Shown piece by piece: positions 18,857 to 28,417 of a stretch of 64,000 nucleotides of DNA (within the stretch, counting starts at the first letter, position 1; each line of letters starts with the position of its first letter). The DNA comes from MPNP01 sp026710155 (lineage in GTDB: Bacteria; Pseudomonadota; Alphaproteobacteria; Rhodobacterales; Rhodobacteraceae), in assembly GCA_965200885.1 (NCBI GenBank), contig OZ241737.1, positions 1,674,001 to 1,738,000 of the forward strand, given 5' to 3'. The position numbers and the translations under genes are program-made. The notes below the pieces were generated by a model. It was not told the origin of the DNA. It was given only the letters and a program-made list of their open reading frames with translations, and ran no database searches.

Positions 18857-18969
18857 TCTTCTATTTTCCTTGATTCAATGAGGCATTGGATTTTGTACTA
18901 CAATTTGGGGAATAACTCAAAGGATTGATGCCTACAACCCAAAAGCCATATGGGGAAAGTTTCTTTGAA

Positions 18970-19290
18970 TCAGTAACCGCTATCCCGGAGTTTTTGCTCC
19001 AATTCAAAAATTTTATCCTGATAGAGCCTATGGGTTTTCAGGTAATCGTTGTTCTCTTCCTTAAGCCGGTCAATTTCTTCTTGCCAATATTGTTCCTGCT
19101 GGGTCTGGTGAGCTAACAATTCTTCATTCTGATGCTGGGCATTATTGATTTGCCGATACAATCCTGTGATGATTTTCTGATCATCGGTTTTTTGGAAAAA
19201 CTTGGTATGGATCAATGAGCCAACCCAACCCAAAACAAACATCAATCCTGCAAGCAGTGATAAAATAACAATCAGTTCAAGTCGTTCCAT
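18970..19290 (-). CDS. Small membrane-anchored coiled-coil protein
   Basis: 106 residues. One N-terminal membrane segment (about 7-27, ending GWVGSLIH) is followed by a hydrophilic, Gln/Glu/Lys-rich coiled coil to the C-terminus. No enzyme motif. It precedes the OmpA-family gene's downstream side on the same strand. Small proteins of this design are found beside similar OmpA genes in other alphaproteobacteria as I recall, but no function is known to me. A role at the envelope or division site, by analogy with YhcB/ZapG-like proteins, is speculative. Confidence 0.65.
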   Translation of the reverse strand: MERLELIVILSLLAGLMFVLGWVGSLIHTKFFQKTDDQKIITGLYRQINNAQHQNEELLAHQTQQEQYWQEEIDRLKEENNDYLKTHRLYQDKIFELEQKLRDSGY

Positions 19291-19342
19291 AGTTCAAATA
19301 TTGACTATCATTTTTTGAGGTGGGGAAAAGCTGCCCCCTGTA

Positions 19343-21211
19343 CTATTCAATTCCATCTTCAAGTATCCGGATTACAATTCTTCGATTTTTTTCCCGACCT
19401 GCTTCAGTTCTGTTGTTGGCAATCGGAAATTTTTCTCCATATCCAATGGCAGTTAATATATCACTTGTTACTCCTTCCTCAACCAGTGCATCAAGAATGG
19501 CAACAGCTCTTTTCGAACTGAGTTCAATGTTCATCGATTCTCTACCCTGACTGTCTGTATGTCCTCCAATTTCCCAGGTCAAATGATCACATTTCATTAA
19601 TACTTCGGCAATGTCTGGAAGAATGGCACCAGTTTGTTCGTTTATCTCGACCGAACCAGAATCAAAGGTGATTTTTTTGTCAACCAACACCTCCGAAATT
19701 CCACTCCTGCATTCTTCGGCAGAAAGCAGGGGGAGAGGTATCACATCTTTATCTATTTCGACATTGGATATAAAATCTCCACGATTCAGTTCTGATGTCA
19801 AATGATTAATGAATGAATCATACTTTTCAGAGGAAGAAACCTTGCCCGAAAAATACAATCCTTTTTCAGGAACAACCAATTCTCCCACGTCAAGTTGGGT
19901 CAATGATTTTATTCCGGTCGCAATCAATTCCAAATCAATTGAAGCGCTTGCTTCTTCAATCTGAATAAAATCACGTATTTCTTCCTTCAGGAAATAGGCG
20001 CTCGTTATATCTAGCAAGAGAGACTTGATGGAATTGTCCGGTATTGTTCCAAAAATGGTTAAATTGTTTTCCAAATCCTTGGTAATCCTGAGAAAGTCCG
20101 GGTTCAATTGGGTGAATTCATCAGTATTGCTCAATATTTGGAGATTAAATTCTTCACCATATGAGCTATTGAAGATTTTCTCAAGGGAATCAGTAACCTG
20201 ATCAGATAATTCATTCTTGCTCATCACGATTACGGAGAAATCAGAAATCCTCAGGTGTGTTTCCTCGGAATTGGTCAATGCCTCAAGTAATTGGCTGATT
20301 AAGTCTGACCAGACTGGTGAAGGTGTTCCATGGGCGATTTGGCAACTCAAATCCTGGTCCGGAATGATGGAGTTAAGCAATGAAATGAGCCTGTTCTGGC
20401 TTGCAGCATCCGCAACATGACAGATTTCCAATCTGGAATCTTGGTCATTCAGGAACACGCCGAAGCGATATGGCTTGAAAAGCGGTATCGGATAGGAAAG
20501 ATTCAATTCCAAATCTACTTCACCAGGTTGGTCATGCATCAATTGGGCAGCAATTTTTTCAGTTGCTTCCTGGGTGTCAAAGTGTGACGTCACACGGACA
20601 GTATTACCAGAAATTGCAACTAGTCCATCTGGCAAGCCATTCAACAAACTGGTTCCGTATTCGACCACAAAATTTAATTCTGAAGCCACGACATCAGATT
20701 TCAGAGTACTGAAGTCATTTATGGTTTTTTCAGGATGGGCCGTACGCAATAATTCAAGAGTTGAGGTTTTTTGCTCCTGGCTGAAAAACGAACCAAAAAT
20801 AAAAATCGTGCTGCCTCTGGAATACATTACGAGTTCTAGTTTCTGTGAAGGGGTATAGGGTGTTTCGGTTGTCTGAATGTTGTTGATGATTCTGTCAGGG
20901 TCAAAATTCAGGTTGACCAGTGATATTAAACCGAAATATTCAAGTTGATTGGGTGGTGTTCCTGAAAGTTCCACCTTCGTCCCATTGGGCTTGGCAGTCA
21001 GCCACTCTAGGGAAAAATCACTGGTGAGGTTTTCAAATTTTGACAGGGTTCGATTTTCGATAAATAATATCGAAAGATGGGTCAACCCATAAATCAAGGC
21101 TAGAATTAATCCGAACAGACAAAAATGATACCTTCTTTGACTTTGAAATAGCCAGCCATTTGCATATTTTTCCAGGTTCAATCCTGAATTATGGAAGGAA
21201 AGGGATTTCAT
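19343..21211 (-). CDS. OmpA-family protein with N-terminal membrane anchor and BON-like repeats
   Basis: 622 residues. A single membrane segment lies near residues 32-52 (FCLFGLILALIYGLTHL). The long middle part has several BON-like alpha/beta units. The C-terminal OmpA domain (about 500-615) contains ITFDSGSVEIN, GHTDSQG and LSSKRAVAILDAL, which bind peptidoglycan. The protein thus links inner membrane and wall. Its start overlaps the stop of ubiA by 4 bases, so ubiA and this gene are co-transcribed in that order. Confidence 0.85.
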   Translation of the reverse strand: MKSLSFHNSGLNLEKYANGWLFQSQRRYHFCLFGLILALIYGLTHLSILFIENRTLSKFENLTSDFSLEWLTAKPNGTKVELSGTPPNQLEYFGLISLVNLNFDPDRIINNIQTTETPYTPSQKLELVMYSRGSTIFIFGSFFSQEQKTSTLELLRTAHPEKTINDFSTLKSDVVASELNFVVEYGTSLLNGLPDGLVAISGNTVRVTSHFDTQEATEKIAAQLMHDQPGEVDLELNLSYPIPLFKPYRFGVFLNDQDSRLEICHVADAASQNRLISLLNSIIPDQDLSCQIAHGTPSPVWSDLISQLLEALTNSEETHLRISDFSVIVMSKNELSDQVTDSLEKIFNSSYGEEFNLQILSNTDEFTQLNPDFLRITKDLENNLTIFGTIPDNSIKSLLLDITSAYFLKEEIRDFIQIEEASASIDLELIATGIKSLTQLDVGELVVPEKGLYFSGKVSSSEKYDSFINHLTSELNRGDFISNVEIDKDVIPLPLLSAEECRSGISEVLVDKKITFDSGSVEINEQTGAILPDIAEVLMKCDHLTWEIGGHTDSQGRESMNIELSSKRAVAILDALVEEGVTSDILTAIGYGEKFPIANNRTEAGREKNRRIVIRILEDGIE

Positions 21212-22173
21212 AAGAACGAGGCCAACAACAATCCGGCAACAATTATCAATCCAGCATCTCTATTGGAACGGAATAGTTTCAAACAAATTTCAGGTGAATT
21301 CAGTTCCAGCCTTTTGATCTGCCACATCATATGGAACCCGAATAAGGCTATCGATGTAAAAGCCAGAGTAATTCTTGTTCCCCCTCCGTTTGCAAACAAT
21401 ACAATACCCACCGCAAAAGTTACACAAAGCAGCGAACCAAGCAGGAAATACACTAACCACTCCTTGGTTTTTTTGCCAAATAACAATCCTGTTGATTTTA
21501 TACCTGTCAATTTATCATCTGTTGTATCCTGATGGGAATAAATTGTATCGTAGAACAATGTCCAGAAAATCCCGGATATGTATAGGATTAGGGGAGGCAA
21601 TCCCAACGAACCCATATGGGCAGACCAACCCAACAAGGCTCCCCAATTGAAGGCCACTCCCAGGAAAAACTGTGGCCACCATGTAAATCTCTTGGCAAAG
21701 GGATAAATTGTTGCCGGGAAGATGGATAGCAGTCCCAGAATTATGGAAAAAGTGTTGAAAGACAGGAGAATCAGGGCAGCCAAAAGCGACTGTATGACGA
21801 GCCAGATGAAAGCGTTTTTTCGGGATAACCTACCGGATGGCAGTGGTCTGGATTTGGTTCTTTCCACCTGTGCATCCATTTTGTGGTCCATAAGGTCATT
21901 CCATGTACAACCCGCTCCTCGCATGAGCAAGGCACCGATTCCAAAGGCCACAAATAGCCAAAGGTCATGAATTGAAAACTGTCCTGACGAGGTAGTTGCA
22001 AGAAATAGGCCCCACCAACAGGGGATCAGTAGCAACCATGTTCCAATAGGCCGGTCCCACCTTGCAATCTGGAGGTATGGCAGTGCCCAGGCAGGTGAGA
22101 ATTTATATACGAAGTTGTCGACTGATGCATCGGAAACCCTTACCATTTGTGAACTGTATTCCTTGCTGGTCAT
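21208..22173 (-). CDS. ubiA: 4-hydroxybenzoate polyprenyltransferase
   Basis: 321 residues, about eight membrane segments. First aspartate motif NDLMDHKMD with the following RTKSRPLPSG, second motif in YDTIYSHQDTTDD: both diagnostic for UbiA. It attaches the polyprenyl chain to 4-hydroxybenzoate, the second step of ubiquinone synthesis, in the inner membrane. It is divergent from rsmE, an arrangement seen in other alphaproteobacteria. COQ9, another ubiquinone gene, lies at 56.2 kb. Confidence 0.95.
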   Translation of the reverse strand: MTSKEYSSQMVRVSDASVDNFVYKFSPAWALPYLQIARWDRPIGTWLLLIPCWWGLFLATTSSGQFSIHDLWLFVAFGIGALLMRGAGCTWNDLMDHKMDAQVERTKSRPLPSGRLSRKNAFIWLVIQSLLAALILLSFNTFSIILGLLSIFPATIYPFAKRFTWWPQFFLGVAFNWGALLGWSAHMGSLGLPPLILYISGIFWTLFYDTIYSHQDTTDDKLTGIKSTGLLFGKKTKEWLVYFLLGSLLCVTFAVGIVLFANGGGTRITLAFTSIALFGFHMMWQIKRLELNSPEICLKLFRSNRDAGLIIVAGLLLASFL

Positions 22174-22386
22174 AACGGCTTTACATTATTAGATTACCAG
22201 GTCAAAATGGCAGAGAAACCTGAATCCCATTTGCCAATCAGATTGCGGTTTATCAGGTATGAAACTGCAATTAATGGGTTGGTTAGGGGTGTAACTCATG
22301 TAAATCTGTCTTGAGCAATACATCTTTCCTATTCTTTTACCCTGGTTTAGTGGCAATTGTTATACTCCAATCATAAGTTATGGGGC

Positions 22387-23127
22387 ATGTCTTTTCGAAA
22401 AAACAGAGCAAGATTATTTGTGGAATCTCCTCTTGGGCATGGTATCGGTGTTAAAATAACGGGACAGCAATTTCATTATTTGAAAAACGTTTTACGAATT
22501 CGGTCAAACCAGTCAGTTTCCCTTTTTAATGGTTGCGAAGGCGAATGGAAGGCAAAAGTAAAAGAAATTGCCACAAAAAAGATAGTTTTGTTTTGTGAAG
22601 CGAAAACAAGGAAACAGTTAAGCCCACCCGACTTTTGGTATCTTTTTGCCCCATTGAAGAAAGCGCGTCTGGATTTTGCCATCGAAAAGGTAACCGAGAT
22701 AGGGGTTTCCAAGATAATACCCGTGATCACGGAATTTACCCAAAGCACCAGAATTTCCACCAAACGGCTTCAGGCCATTGCAATGGAAGCCACGGAACAA
22801 TGTGGGGGACTTAAGGTGCCTGAAGTGATGCCTCCCGGATCCTTGTCTGAAATCATTGGCGGTTGGCCTCCGGACAGGGATTTGATCTATTGTGACGAGT
22901 TGGCAGAATGCACAGGGGAAATACCATCAGTGGTTTCAAGGGGAGGGAAATTGGCGATACTTATTGGTCCTGAGGGTGGTTTTTCACAGAAGGACAGGGA
23001 GTTGATTGATACCCTGGATGAATCATGCCGATTTTCCCTCGGAAAAAGGATTTTGCGAGCAGAAACAGCGGCGGTTTCAGCTTTTTCGTTGATCAGATGG
23101 CATTACGGTAATGGTTCTCTTGAATAG
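22387..23127 (+). CDS. rsmE: 16S rRNA (uracil1498-N3)-methyltransferase
   Basis: 246 residues from the ATG at 22387. The TTG ten codons earlier gives a tail without family match. An N-terminal PUA-like part (GQQFHYLKNVLRIR) is followed by a SPOUT domain with the knot motifs LIGPEGGFS and LGKRILRAETA, and ATEQCGG, all characteristic. It methylates U1498 in the decoding region of 16S rRNA. It is followed by gshA on the same strand after about 150 bases. Confidence 0.93.
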   Translation: MSFRKNRARLFVESPLGHGIGVKITGQQFHYLKNVLRIRSNQSVSLFNGCEGEWKAKVKEIATKKIVLFCEAKTRKQLSPPDFWYLFAPLKKARLDFAIEKVTEIGVSKIIPVITEFTQSTRISTKRLQAIAMEATEQCGGLKVPEVMPPGSLSEIIGGWPPDRDLIYCDELAECTGEIPSVVSRGGKLAILIGPEGGFSQKDRELIDTLDESCRFSLGKRILRAETAAVSAFSLIRWHYGNGSLE

Positions 23128-23280
23128 GAAGCCAGTTGTTCCTTCTTTGTTCGAGTCGGATTTTATCCAAAATGATCAAATGGTTGTTATGAATGGCCAA
23201 TTTTACGTATAGGTAACACGATGAAAATCGAGCAGTTTGTATTTTTTGTTTTCATGAATAATTTTCGGAATATCGAATAA

Positions 23281-24651
23281 ATGTCCATTCCCCAACAAGG
23301 CAACAAGGTAATTGAACATTACCATGATCTTGTCGAATATCTAGAGCAGGGGTGCAAACCCAAAAATCAATGGCGAATAGGTACCGAACACGAAAAATTT
23401 GGATTTGTCCAAAGCAACCGGAACCCTTTGCCCTACCGCGGGGATTGTTCGATTGTTGCTCTTCTGGAGGGACTCAGGGATGAGTTTTCATGGCACCCGG
23501 TCCTTGAAGGAGATAACCTTATAGGTTTAATGAAGGACGGAGCAAATGTCTCGCTTGAACCCGGAGGGCAGATCGAACTATCAGGGGCTCCATTGGAAAC
23601 ACTTCATGAAACCTGTGATGAGGTAAACAACCATCTAAAGGAAGTCCGTACCATCGGTGACCTTATTGGTGCCGGCTTCATGGGTATCGGAGCTGCACCG
23701 GAATGGTCCCATGAACAAATGCCCATCCTGCCCAAGGGCAGGTATCAACTGATGACAGACTATATGAAAAAGGTTGGTCAATTGGGTGTTCAAATGATGT
23801 ACAGGACCTGTACAGTTCAGGTCAATCTGGATTTCAGTTCCGAGTCCGACATGATCAGAAAACTCAGGGTAGCCCTGGCACTTCAGCCGATTGCAACGGC
23901 CTTTTTTGCCAATTCACCTTTTTTTGAAGGTAAGTTTACCGATCATTTGAGTTGGCGAAGCAGGGTTTGGAGGGATTTGGATCCTGACAGGACAGGCATG
24001 TTGCCATTTGTTTTTGATGATGGTTTCGGTTTTGAAGCCTGGACAGAATATGCTTTGGATGTTCCCATGTATTTCGTATTCAGGAATAACCGCTATCTTG
24101 ATGCAAGGGGGCTTTCGTTTAGGGACTTTCTGAAGGGAAAGTTACCCATATTGCCTGGTGAGCTCCCTCTGGATTCGGATTGGGGCGATCATTTGACGAC
24201 AATATTTCCAGAAGCCAGAATAAAAAGGTTTATTGAAATGAGAGGTGCTGATGGCGGGACCTGGGGCAGGCTCTGTGCACTTCCTGCACTTTGGGTAGGT
24301 CTGCTATATGATCAGGATGCACTGGATGAAGCATGGCAACTGGTAAAGTCATTCGATCACGAAACCCGGGAAGCCTTGCGGGTGGAAAGTTCCCGACATG
24401 GATTTGAAGCCCGGGTTGGTGAAATCAAAATTCTGGATCTGGCCAGAAAGGTTCTTGCCATTGCAGATAGGGGCTTGCAGGCAAGGCAAAAGTTTTCTTC
24501 CAGTCAACCACTTGTGGACGAGCGGCATTTTCTCAATGCTCTCTGGGACAGTTTGGACACCAAAATGACACCCGCCGACGAACTGCTCAAAAAATTCCAT
24601 GGTGAATGGGGAGGCAAACTGGGACCGATTTACGATGAGTGCAGCTATTAA
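23281..24651 (+). CDS. gshA: Glutamate-cysteine ligase, plant/alphaproteobacterial type
   Basis: 456 residues, full length for this class. Visible blocks: RIGTEHEKFGF, SLEPGGQIELSGAPL, MMYRTCTVQVNLDFSSE, WRSRVWRDLDPDRTGMLPF and MRGADGG. It joins glutamate and cysteine with ATP, the first step of glutathione synthesis in the cytosol. It lies downstream of rsmE in the same direction with its own likely ribosome site weak or absent. The ATG at 23281 immediately follows a run of AT-rich sequence. Confidence 0.95.
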   Translation: MSIPQQGNKVIEHYHDLVEYLEQGCKPKNQWRIGTEHEKFGFVQSNRNPLPYRGDCSIVALLEGLRDEFSWHPVLEGDNLIGLMKDGANVSLEPGGQIELSGAPLETLHETCDEVNNHLKEVRTIGDLIGAGFMGIGAAPEWSHEQMPILPKGRYQLMTDYMKKVGQLGVQMMYRTCTVQVNLDFSSESDMIRKLRVALALQPIATAFFANSPFFEGKFTDHLSWRSRVWRDLDPDRTGMLPFVFDDGFGFEAWTEYALDVPMYFVFRNNRYLDARGLSFRDFLKGKLPILPGELPLDSDWGDHLTTIFPEARIKRFIEMRGADGGTWGRLCALPALWVGLLYDQDALDEAWQLVKSFDHETREALRVESSRHGFEARVGEIKILDLARKVLAIADRGLQARQKFSSSQPLVDERHFLNALWDSLDTKMTPADELLKKFHGEWGGKLGPIYDECSY

Positions 24652-24800
24652 AAGGTTCATAGCTGTTAGTGCAACCCTATATATTGGATTTTATAACGGA
24701 TTGATGAGCGTCATTGCATGATTTTAGGTGAGTACTTTGACTCGTCAAAAGATTGTGATACATAAACAACAGTTATGTTGTGAGCTCGGTAAGGCTAACT

Positions 24801-25375
24801 TTAACCTCTACCACCGGGTAGAACCAATGGGCCAACGTAATTCCAGAGCACAATGCCAACGATGGTGCTTATGAAGAGTACAATTGGTTGGGACACTCCC
24901 ACCATGCGATAGGCTCGCGTCAGGAAAAGTATCATTCCACCAACACCCAGCACCACAGCAACCAAAGCGAAGGGTAGCGGGTGAGTTCCCAACGCTTATG
25001 CCGCTTTCACCTCGTCCCCAGAAAAGCTGGGGACATCTCTACCCATCAGCGTTTTCACTGTGAACGGTAGAGAACGAGGTTTCGGCTGCAAGCTCCGAGA
25101 CCAAGTGATAAAGCAGCGACACTTGATGCCCAACTTAGCCAGACACTAGGAATAATCACATGAGTCAAGAACGGTCCTGCAAGCTACGTTTGCGCAACGC
25201 CAAATGCATCAAGAGTGTTCTTTTTGTAGGTAACATCTGCCCAATGCATCTTTATTTCCTCAGCACCCATTACCATTGCGCCTACGAAATGCGCAATTTC
25301 ATGAGCAAGGATCGTGAGGACAGTCAAAATAACCGCGATGGCAAGCTAGCTAGGAAATTTCTTTAAGGTTTGCAT
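24801..25375 (-). pseudogene. Decayed membrane zinc protease (M50-like) gene
   Basis: The minus strand from an ATG at 25375 reads MQTLKKFPS, a stop (TAG), then a hydrophobic segment ending ILAHEIAHFVGAMVMGAE. This contains an intact HExxH zinc site (HEIAH) embedded in a membrane helix, as in M50 peptidases. A second in-frame TAG, further stops and a frameshift follow. The last part is an open 63-codon stretch with two membrane helices, ending VLPGGRG then stop at 24801. At least two nonsense codons and one frameshift make it dead. The short terminal open frame alone is unlikely to be a gene. Confidence 0.6.
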
Positions 25376-25441
25376 TCATTAAAGCTTCGTTTGGAGTGGT
25401 TTTATACCCTGATCGGCGATCAGGGATGAGGTCCCTGCAAT

Positions 25442-26056
25442 TCAATTGTTCAATTTGATTTTGGATTCATTGCCAGACAATAACCTTTTCAAATTGGATA
25501 GATGGCATAACCAAACCATTATGGTGATAATTACTGCAACGGGCAGGAAGTCATGAATATCCAACAGATACAGCCCGATTGGGAAGAACAGGACAGAAAT
25601 CAGGGCCGACAGGGAGGCAAATCTGGATAAAAAGGCACAGGACAACCAAATCACTGCACAGATTAAGCCACCCGGAAAGGAGATTCCGAAAACTATGCCA
25701 AAGTAGGTTGCAACTCCCTTGCCACCCTTGAATTTGTGCCAGATGGGAAAAAGATGCCCTAAAAAAGGTGCAAATGCTACGATTTGAAGTTGAATCGTAT
25801 CATCAAGGATATTGATGGCAACCAATACTGGTATCAAACCCTTGGCAAAATCCAACAGGAGAGTCAGCCCCGCCGCCCAATGATTTCCGGTTCTAAGTAC
25901 ATTGGTCGTGCCAATGTTGCCCGATCCGATTTCACGCAGATTGCCGAGGTTGAACAATCTTGCCAATAGAATTCCGAAGGAAATTGATCCAAGACAATAA
26001 GACAGAATTGTCAAGGACAGAAAAGTTATTGATGATTGACCAAACAGTTCAGACAT
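25442..26056 (-). CDS. plsY: Glycerol-3-phosphate acyltransferase (acyl-phosphate dependent)
   Basis: 204 residues from the ATG at 26056, which overlaps the end of pyrC by 8 bases and has GGGAAGA upstream. An ATG 12 codons earlier exists but lies deeper in pyrC. Multiple membrane segments. PlsY motifs: GSISFGIL, GSGNIGTTNVLRTG and HKFKGGKGVATYFG. It transfers an acyl group from acyl-phosphate to glycerol-3-phosphate, first step of phospholipid synthesis. It is the last gene of pyrB-pyrC-plsY. Confidence 0.93.
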   Translation of the reverse strand: MSELFGQSSITFLSLTILSYCLGSISFGILLARLFNLGNLREIGSGNIGTTNVLRTGNHWAAGLTLLLDFAKGLIPVLVAINILDDTIQLQIVAFAPFLGHLFPIWHKFKGGKGVATYFGIVFGISFPGGLICAVIWLSCAFLSRFASLSALISVLFFPIGLYLLDIHDFLPVAVIITIMVWLCHLSNLKRLLSGNESKIKLNN

Positions 26057-27362
26057 CTTCTTCCCGGTTGAAAACAATTCTTCCAGCGACAATGGTTTTC
26101 AGTACTTTTCCCTGGAGTGATTGACCATCAAAAGGGGTATTCTTGGATTTGGATGCCAGTGTTGTTCGGTCCAGAATATATGGATAGTCCGGATCAAACA
26201 ATACAAAATCAGCTTGATAACCCTTGGCAATTCTTCCCGAGCTCAAACCAAACCTTTTTGATGGATTGTAGGAAAGAACCTTGAATATGAGAGGCAGGTC
26301 AAGATCTTCCGAATGATATAATCTGAGTAGGGCAGGGAGGAGCGTTTCAAGACCGACCGCTCCACTTGAAGCCCTGTCAAAGGGTATGCGTTTTGATTCC
26401 TCATCCTGGGGTGTATGCATGGAGCAGGCTATGGTGATCACACCTCTTTTCAAGCCATCAATGACGGACTGTCTATCATCCTCTGAACGCAAAGGCGGTT
26501 TTACCTTGAAGAAGGTTCTGTAATCTCCAACATCCAGATCATTCAGGGTTAGGTGATGAATGGAGATTCCTGCCGAAACATTGAGTCCCCTGTCCAGGGA
26601 TTGTTCCATTACCATCAAACCCTCACGGGTTGTAATTTGGTCGGCATGATAATCTGCCTTGGTCATTTCAACGAGTGCCAGATCTCTTTCCAGACCTATT
26701 CTTTCGGCCATAGGAGATACCCCTGAAAGACCCCTGAGAGTGGCAAATTTGCCTGAAGTTGCAGAAGTTCCACCGGACAGCCATGGATCCTGTGGATGTC
26801 CTATGACAAGGGAGTTGTTTTGTGAACAATAGGTCAGGCAATTGGCCATGACCTTGGAATTGTTTATGAAGGAATCGCAATCTGTAAAACCTACGGCACC
26901 AGCATCAAGCAACAGAGAAACTTCAGTCATCTGTTCCCCCAACCTCTGTTTGGTCAAAGTCGCAAGTGGATAAATGGGAATTTCAGAGGCCGATTTGGCC
27001 CTCCTTGTAAAGAATTCCAGGGTTTCCGGATTATCTATTGGTGGAGATGTATCAGGTCTGGATATCATGGCGGTAACACCACCCCTTGAAGCTGCCAGGC
27101 CTGCTGTACCAAAACTTTCCTTGTGGCGTTCACCGGGTTCGCCAATCTTCACCCCGAAATCAACTATACCCGGAGCAAGATACCTTCCTTTGCAATCGAT
27201 AATCGTCCAATCTTCGGGTGAATCAATCCTTTTTTCGCTTACTTCGACAACCTGACCATCGGATACAACCACTTCACCATTGTAAACCCTGTCTTCCTCC
27301 GGGTCGACAATTCTAGCATTCCTGTAAATATCCACTCTACGATTCCACTGTTCACATATCAA
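26049..27362 (-). CDS. pyrC: Dihydroorotase-like protein (PyrX type), probably non-catalytic
   Basis: 437 residues of the amidohydrolase superfamily. The metal motif of active dihydroorotases (PGxxDxHxHxREP) reads PGIVDFGVKIGEP here: the two zinc histidines are Gly70 and Lys72. The later DH.PH site is also altered (CSMHTPQ). The rest is a typical dihydroorotase, including SKNTPFDG near the end. It overlaps pyrB by 4 bases. Family knowledge: inactive PyrC' or PyrX subunits are needed to assemble active aspartate carbamoyltransferase. I infer that role here, with a true dihydroorotase elsewhere in the genome. Confidence 0.85.
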   Translation of the reverse strand: MICEQWNRRVDIYRNARIVDPEEDRVYNGEVVVSDGQVVEVSEKRIDSPEDWTIIDCKGRYLAPGIVDFGVKIGEPGERHKESFGTAGLAASRGGVTAMISRPDTSPPIDNPETLEFFTRRAKSASEIPIYPLATLTKQRLGEQMTEVSLLLDAGAVGFTDCDSFINNSKVMANCLTYCSQNNSLVIGHPQDPWLSGGTSATSGKFATLRGLSGVSPMAERIGLERDLALVEMTKADYHADQITTREGLMVMEQSLDRGLNVSAGISIHHLTLNDLDVGDYRTFFKVKPPLRSEDDRQSVIDGLKRGVITIACSMHTPQDEESKRIPFDRASSGAVGLETLLPALLRLYHSEDLDLPLIFKVLSYNPSKRFGLSSGRIAKGYQADFVLFDPDYPYILDRTTLASKSKNTPFDGQSLQGKVLKTIVAGRIVFNREEDV

Positions 27363-28258
27363 TCATTCTGACAAAGGTGGCATATCACGGCCATTCTGGC
27401 AGCGACGCCAAATTCCACCTGATTTTGTATGACCGAATGGTTGATATCATCAGCCAGATTACCATCAATTTCAGTACCACGGTTCATTGGGCCTGGATGC
27501 ATGACGATGGCATCTTTCCCGGCATGTTGCAATTTTTCATAAGTCAATCCGTATGTCTTGTAATATTCCCTGATCGAAGGAATCATCGCACCGGCCATCC
27601 TTTCCTTTTGCAACCGGAGCATCATGACGACATCCACCCCTTTCAAACCCTGCTCCAAATCATGATAGATTTCAACTCCCAACTCTTCAATTTCCGAAGG
27701 CATAAGTGTTCGGGGTCCCACCAATCTGATCAGATTGCCCTTTTTACCGAGCAACTGTATGTTTGATCTGGCAACCCTGGAATGTCTGATATCTCCACAA
27801 ATGGCTACCTTCAAACCGGAAAGGGTCTTTTTTGTCCGCTGGATTGTCAAGGCATCCAGAAGAGCTTGGGTAGGATGTTCATGGATACCGTCCCCGGCAT
27901 TGATTACCGAACAATGAACCTTGTCTGACAAAAGATTGGCTGCACCAGAACTGGGGTGTCTAATGACCAAAATATCAGGTTGCATGGCATTGAGGGTCAG
28001 GGCCGTATCAATCAGCGTTTCACCTTTCCCCACTGAACTTTTTTCAACCCCCAAATTCATCACATCGGCACCAAGTCTCTTGCCGGCAAGTTCAAAACTG
28101 GCCTGTGTTCTGGTGGAATTTTCAAAAAATATGTTGATTTGGGTCTTGCCTTCCAATTCACGGGAATGTTTGTTTGATTGGCGATTAAGATTTACAAAAT
28201 CATTTGCCCGATCAAGGATGGTGTCAATTTCCTGAACGGAAAGATTTTCTATTCCCAA
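27359..28258 (-). CDS. pyrB: Aspartate carbamoyltransferase catalytic subunit
   Basis: About 299 residues. Carbamoyl-phosphate site FFENSTRTQASFE, HPTQALLD and aspartate-site PGPMNRGTEI are all intact. It makes carbamoyl-aspartate in pyrimidine synthesis and presumably forms a complex with the adjacent inactive dihydroorotase homologue. The start is odd: the frame upstream of the TTG at 28258 reads RDDNIKHL after a stop and contains no ATG, GTG or other TTG. KHLLGIENLS resembles the usual N-terminus, so either TTG is used or an ATC eight bases after GAAGGG (near 28273) is the start. Confidence 0.93.
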   Translation of the reverse strand: MGIENLSVQEIDTILDRANDFVNLNRQSNKHSRELEGKTQINIFFENSTRTQASFELAGKRLGADVMNLGVEKSSVGKGETLIDTALTLNAMQPDILVIRHPSSGAANLLSDKVHCSVINAGDGIHEHPTQALLDALTIQRTKKTLSGLKVAICGDIRHSRVARSNIQLLGKKGNLIRLVGPRTLMPSEIEELGVEIYHDLEQGLKGVDVVMMLRLQKERMAGAMIPSIREYYKTYGLTYEKLQHAGKDAIVMHPGPMNRGTEIDGNLADDINHSVIQNQVEFGVAARMAVICHLCQND

Positions 28259-28417
28259 TAGGTGTTTGATGTTATCATCCCTTCAAGGCTACTATCCAAC
28301 TGGAAGAAAATTCCTAATTTCTGATTTAAGAATTTAAGTGCATAATTGGTAGTTAATTTAAAAAACAGTTCATAATTTTGAAGAAAAATCTTTTCCAAAT
28401 CTAGACTGATCAATCAG

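Noticed and set aside
25160..25366. 68-codon plus-strand open frame
   Set aside because: Antisense of the decayed M50-like gene, whose HEIAH-containing membrane helix explains the region better.
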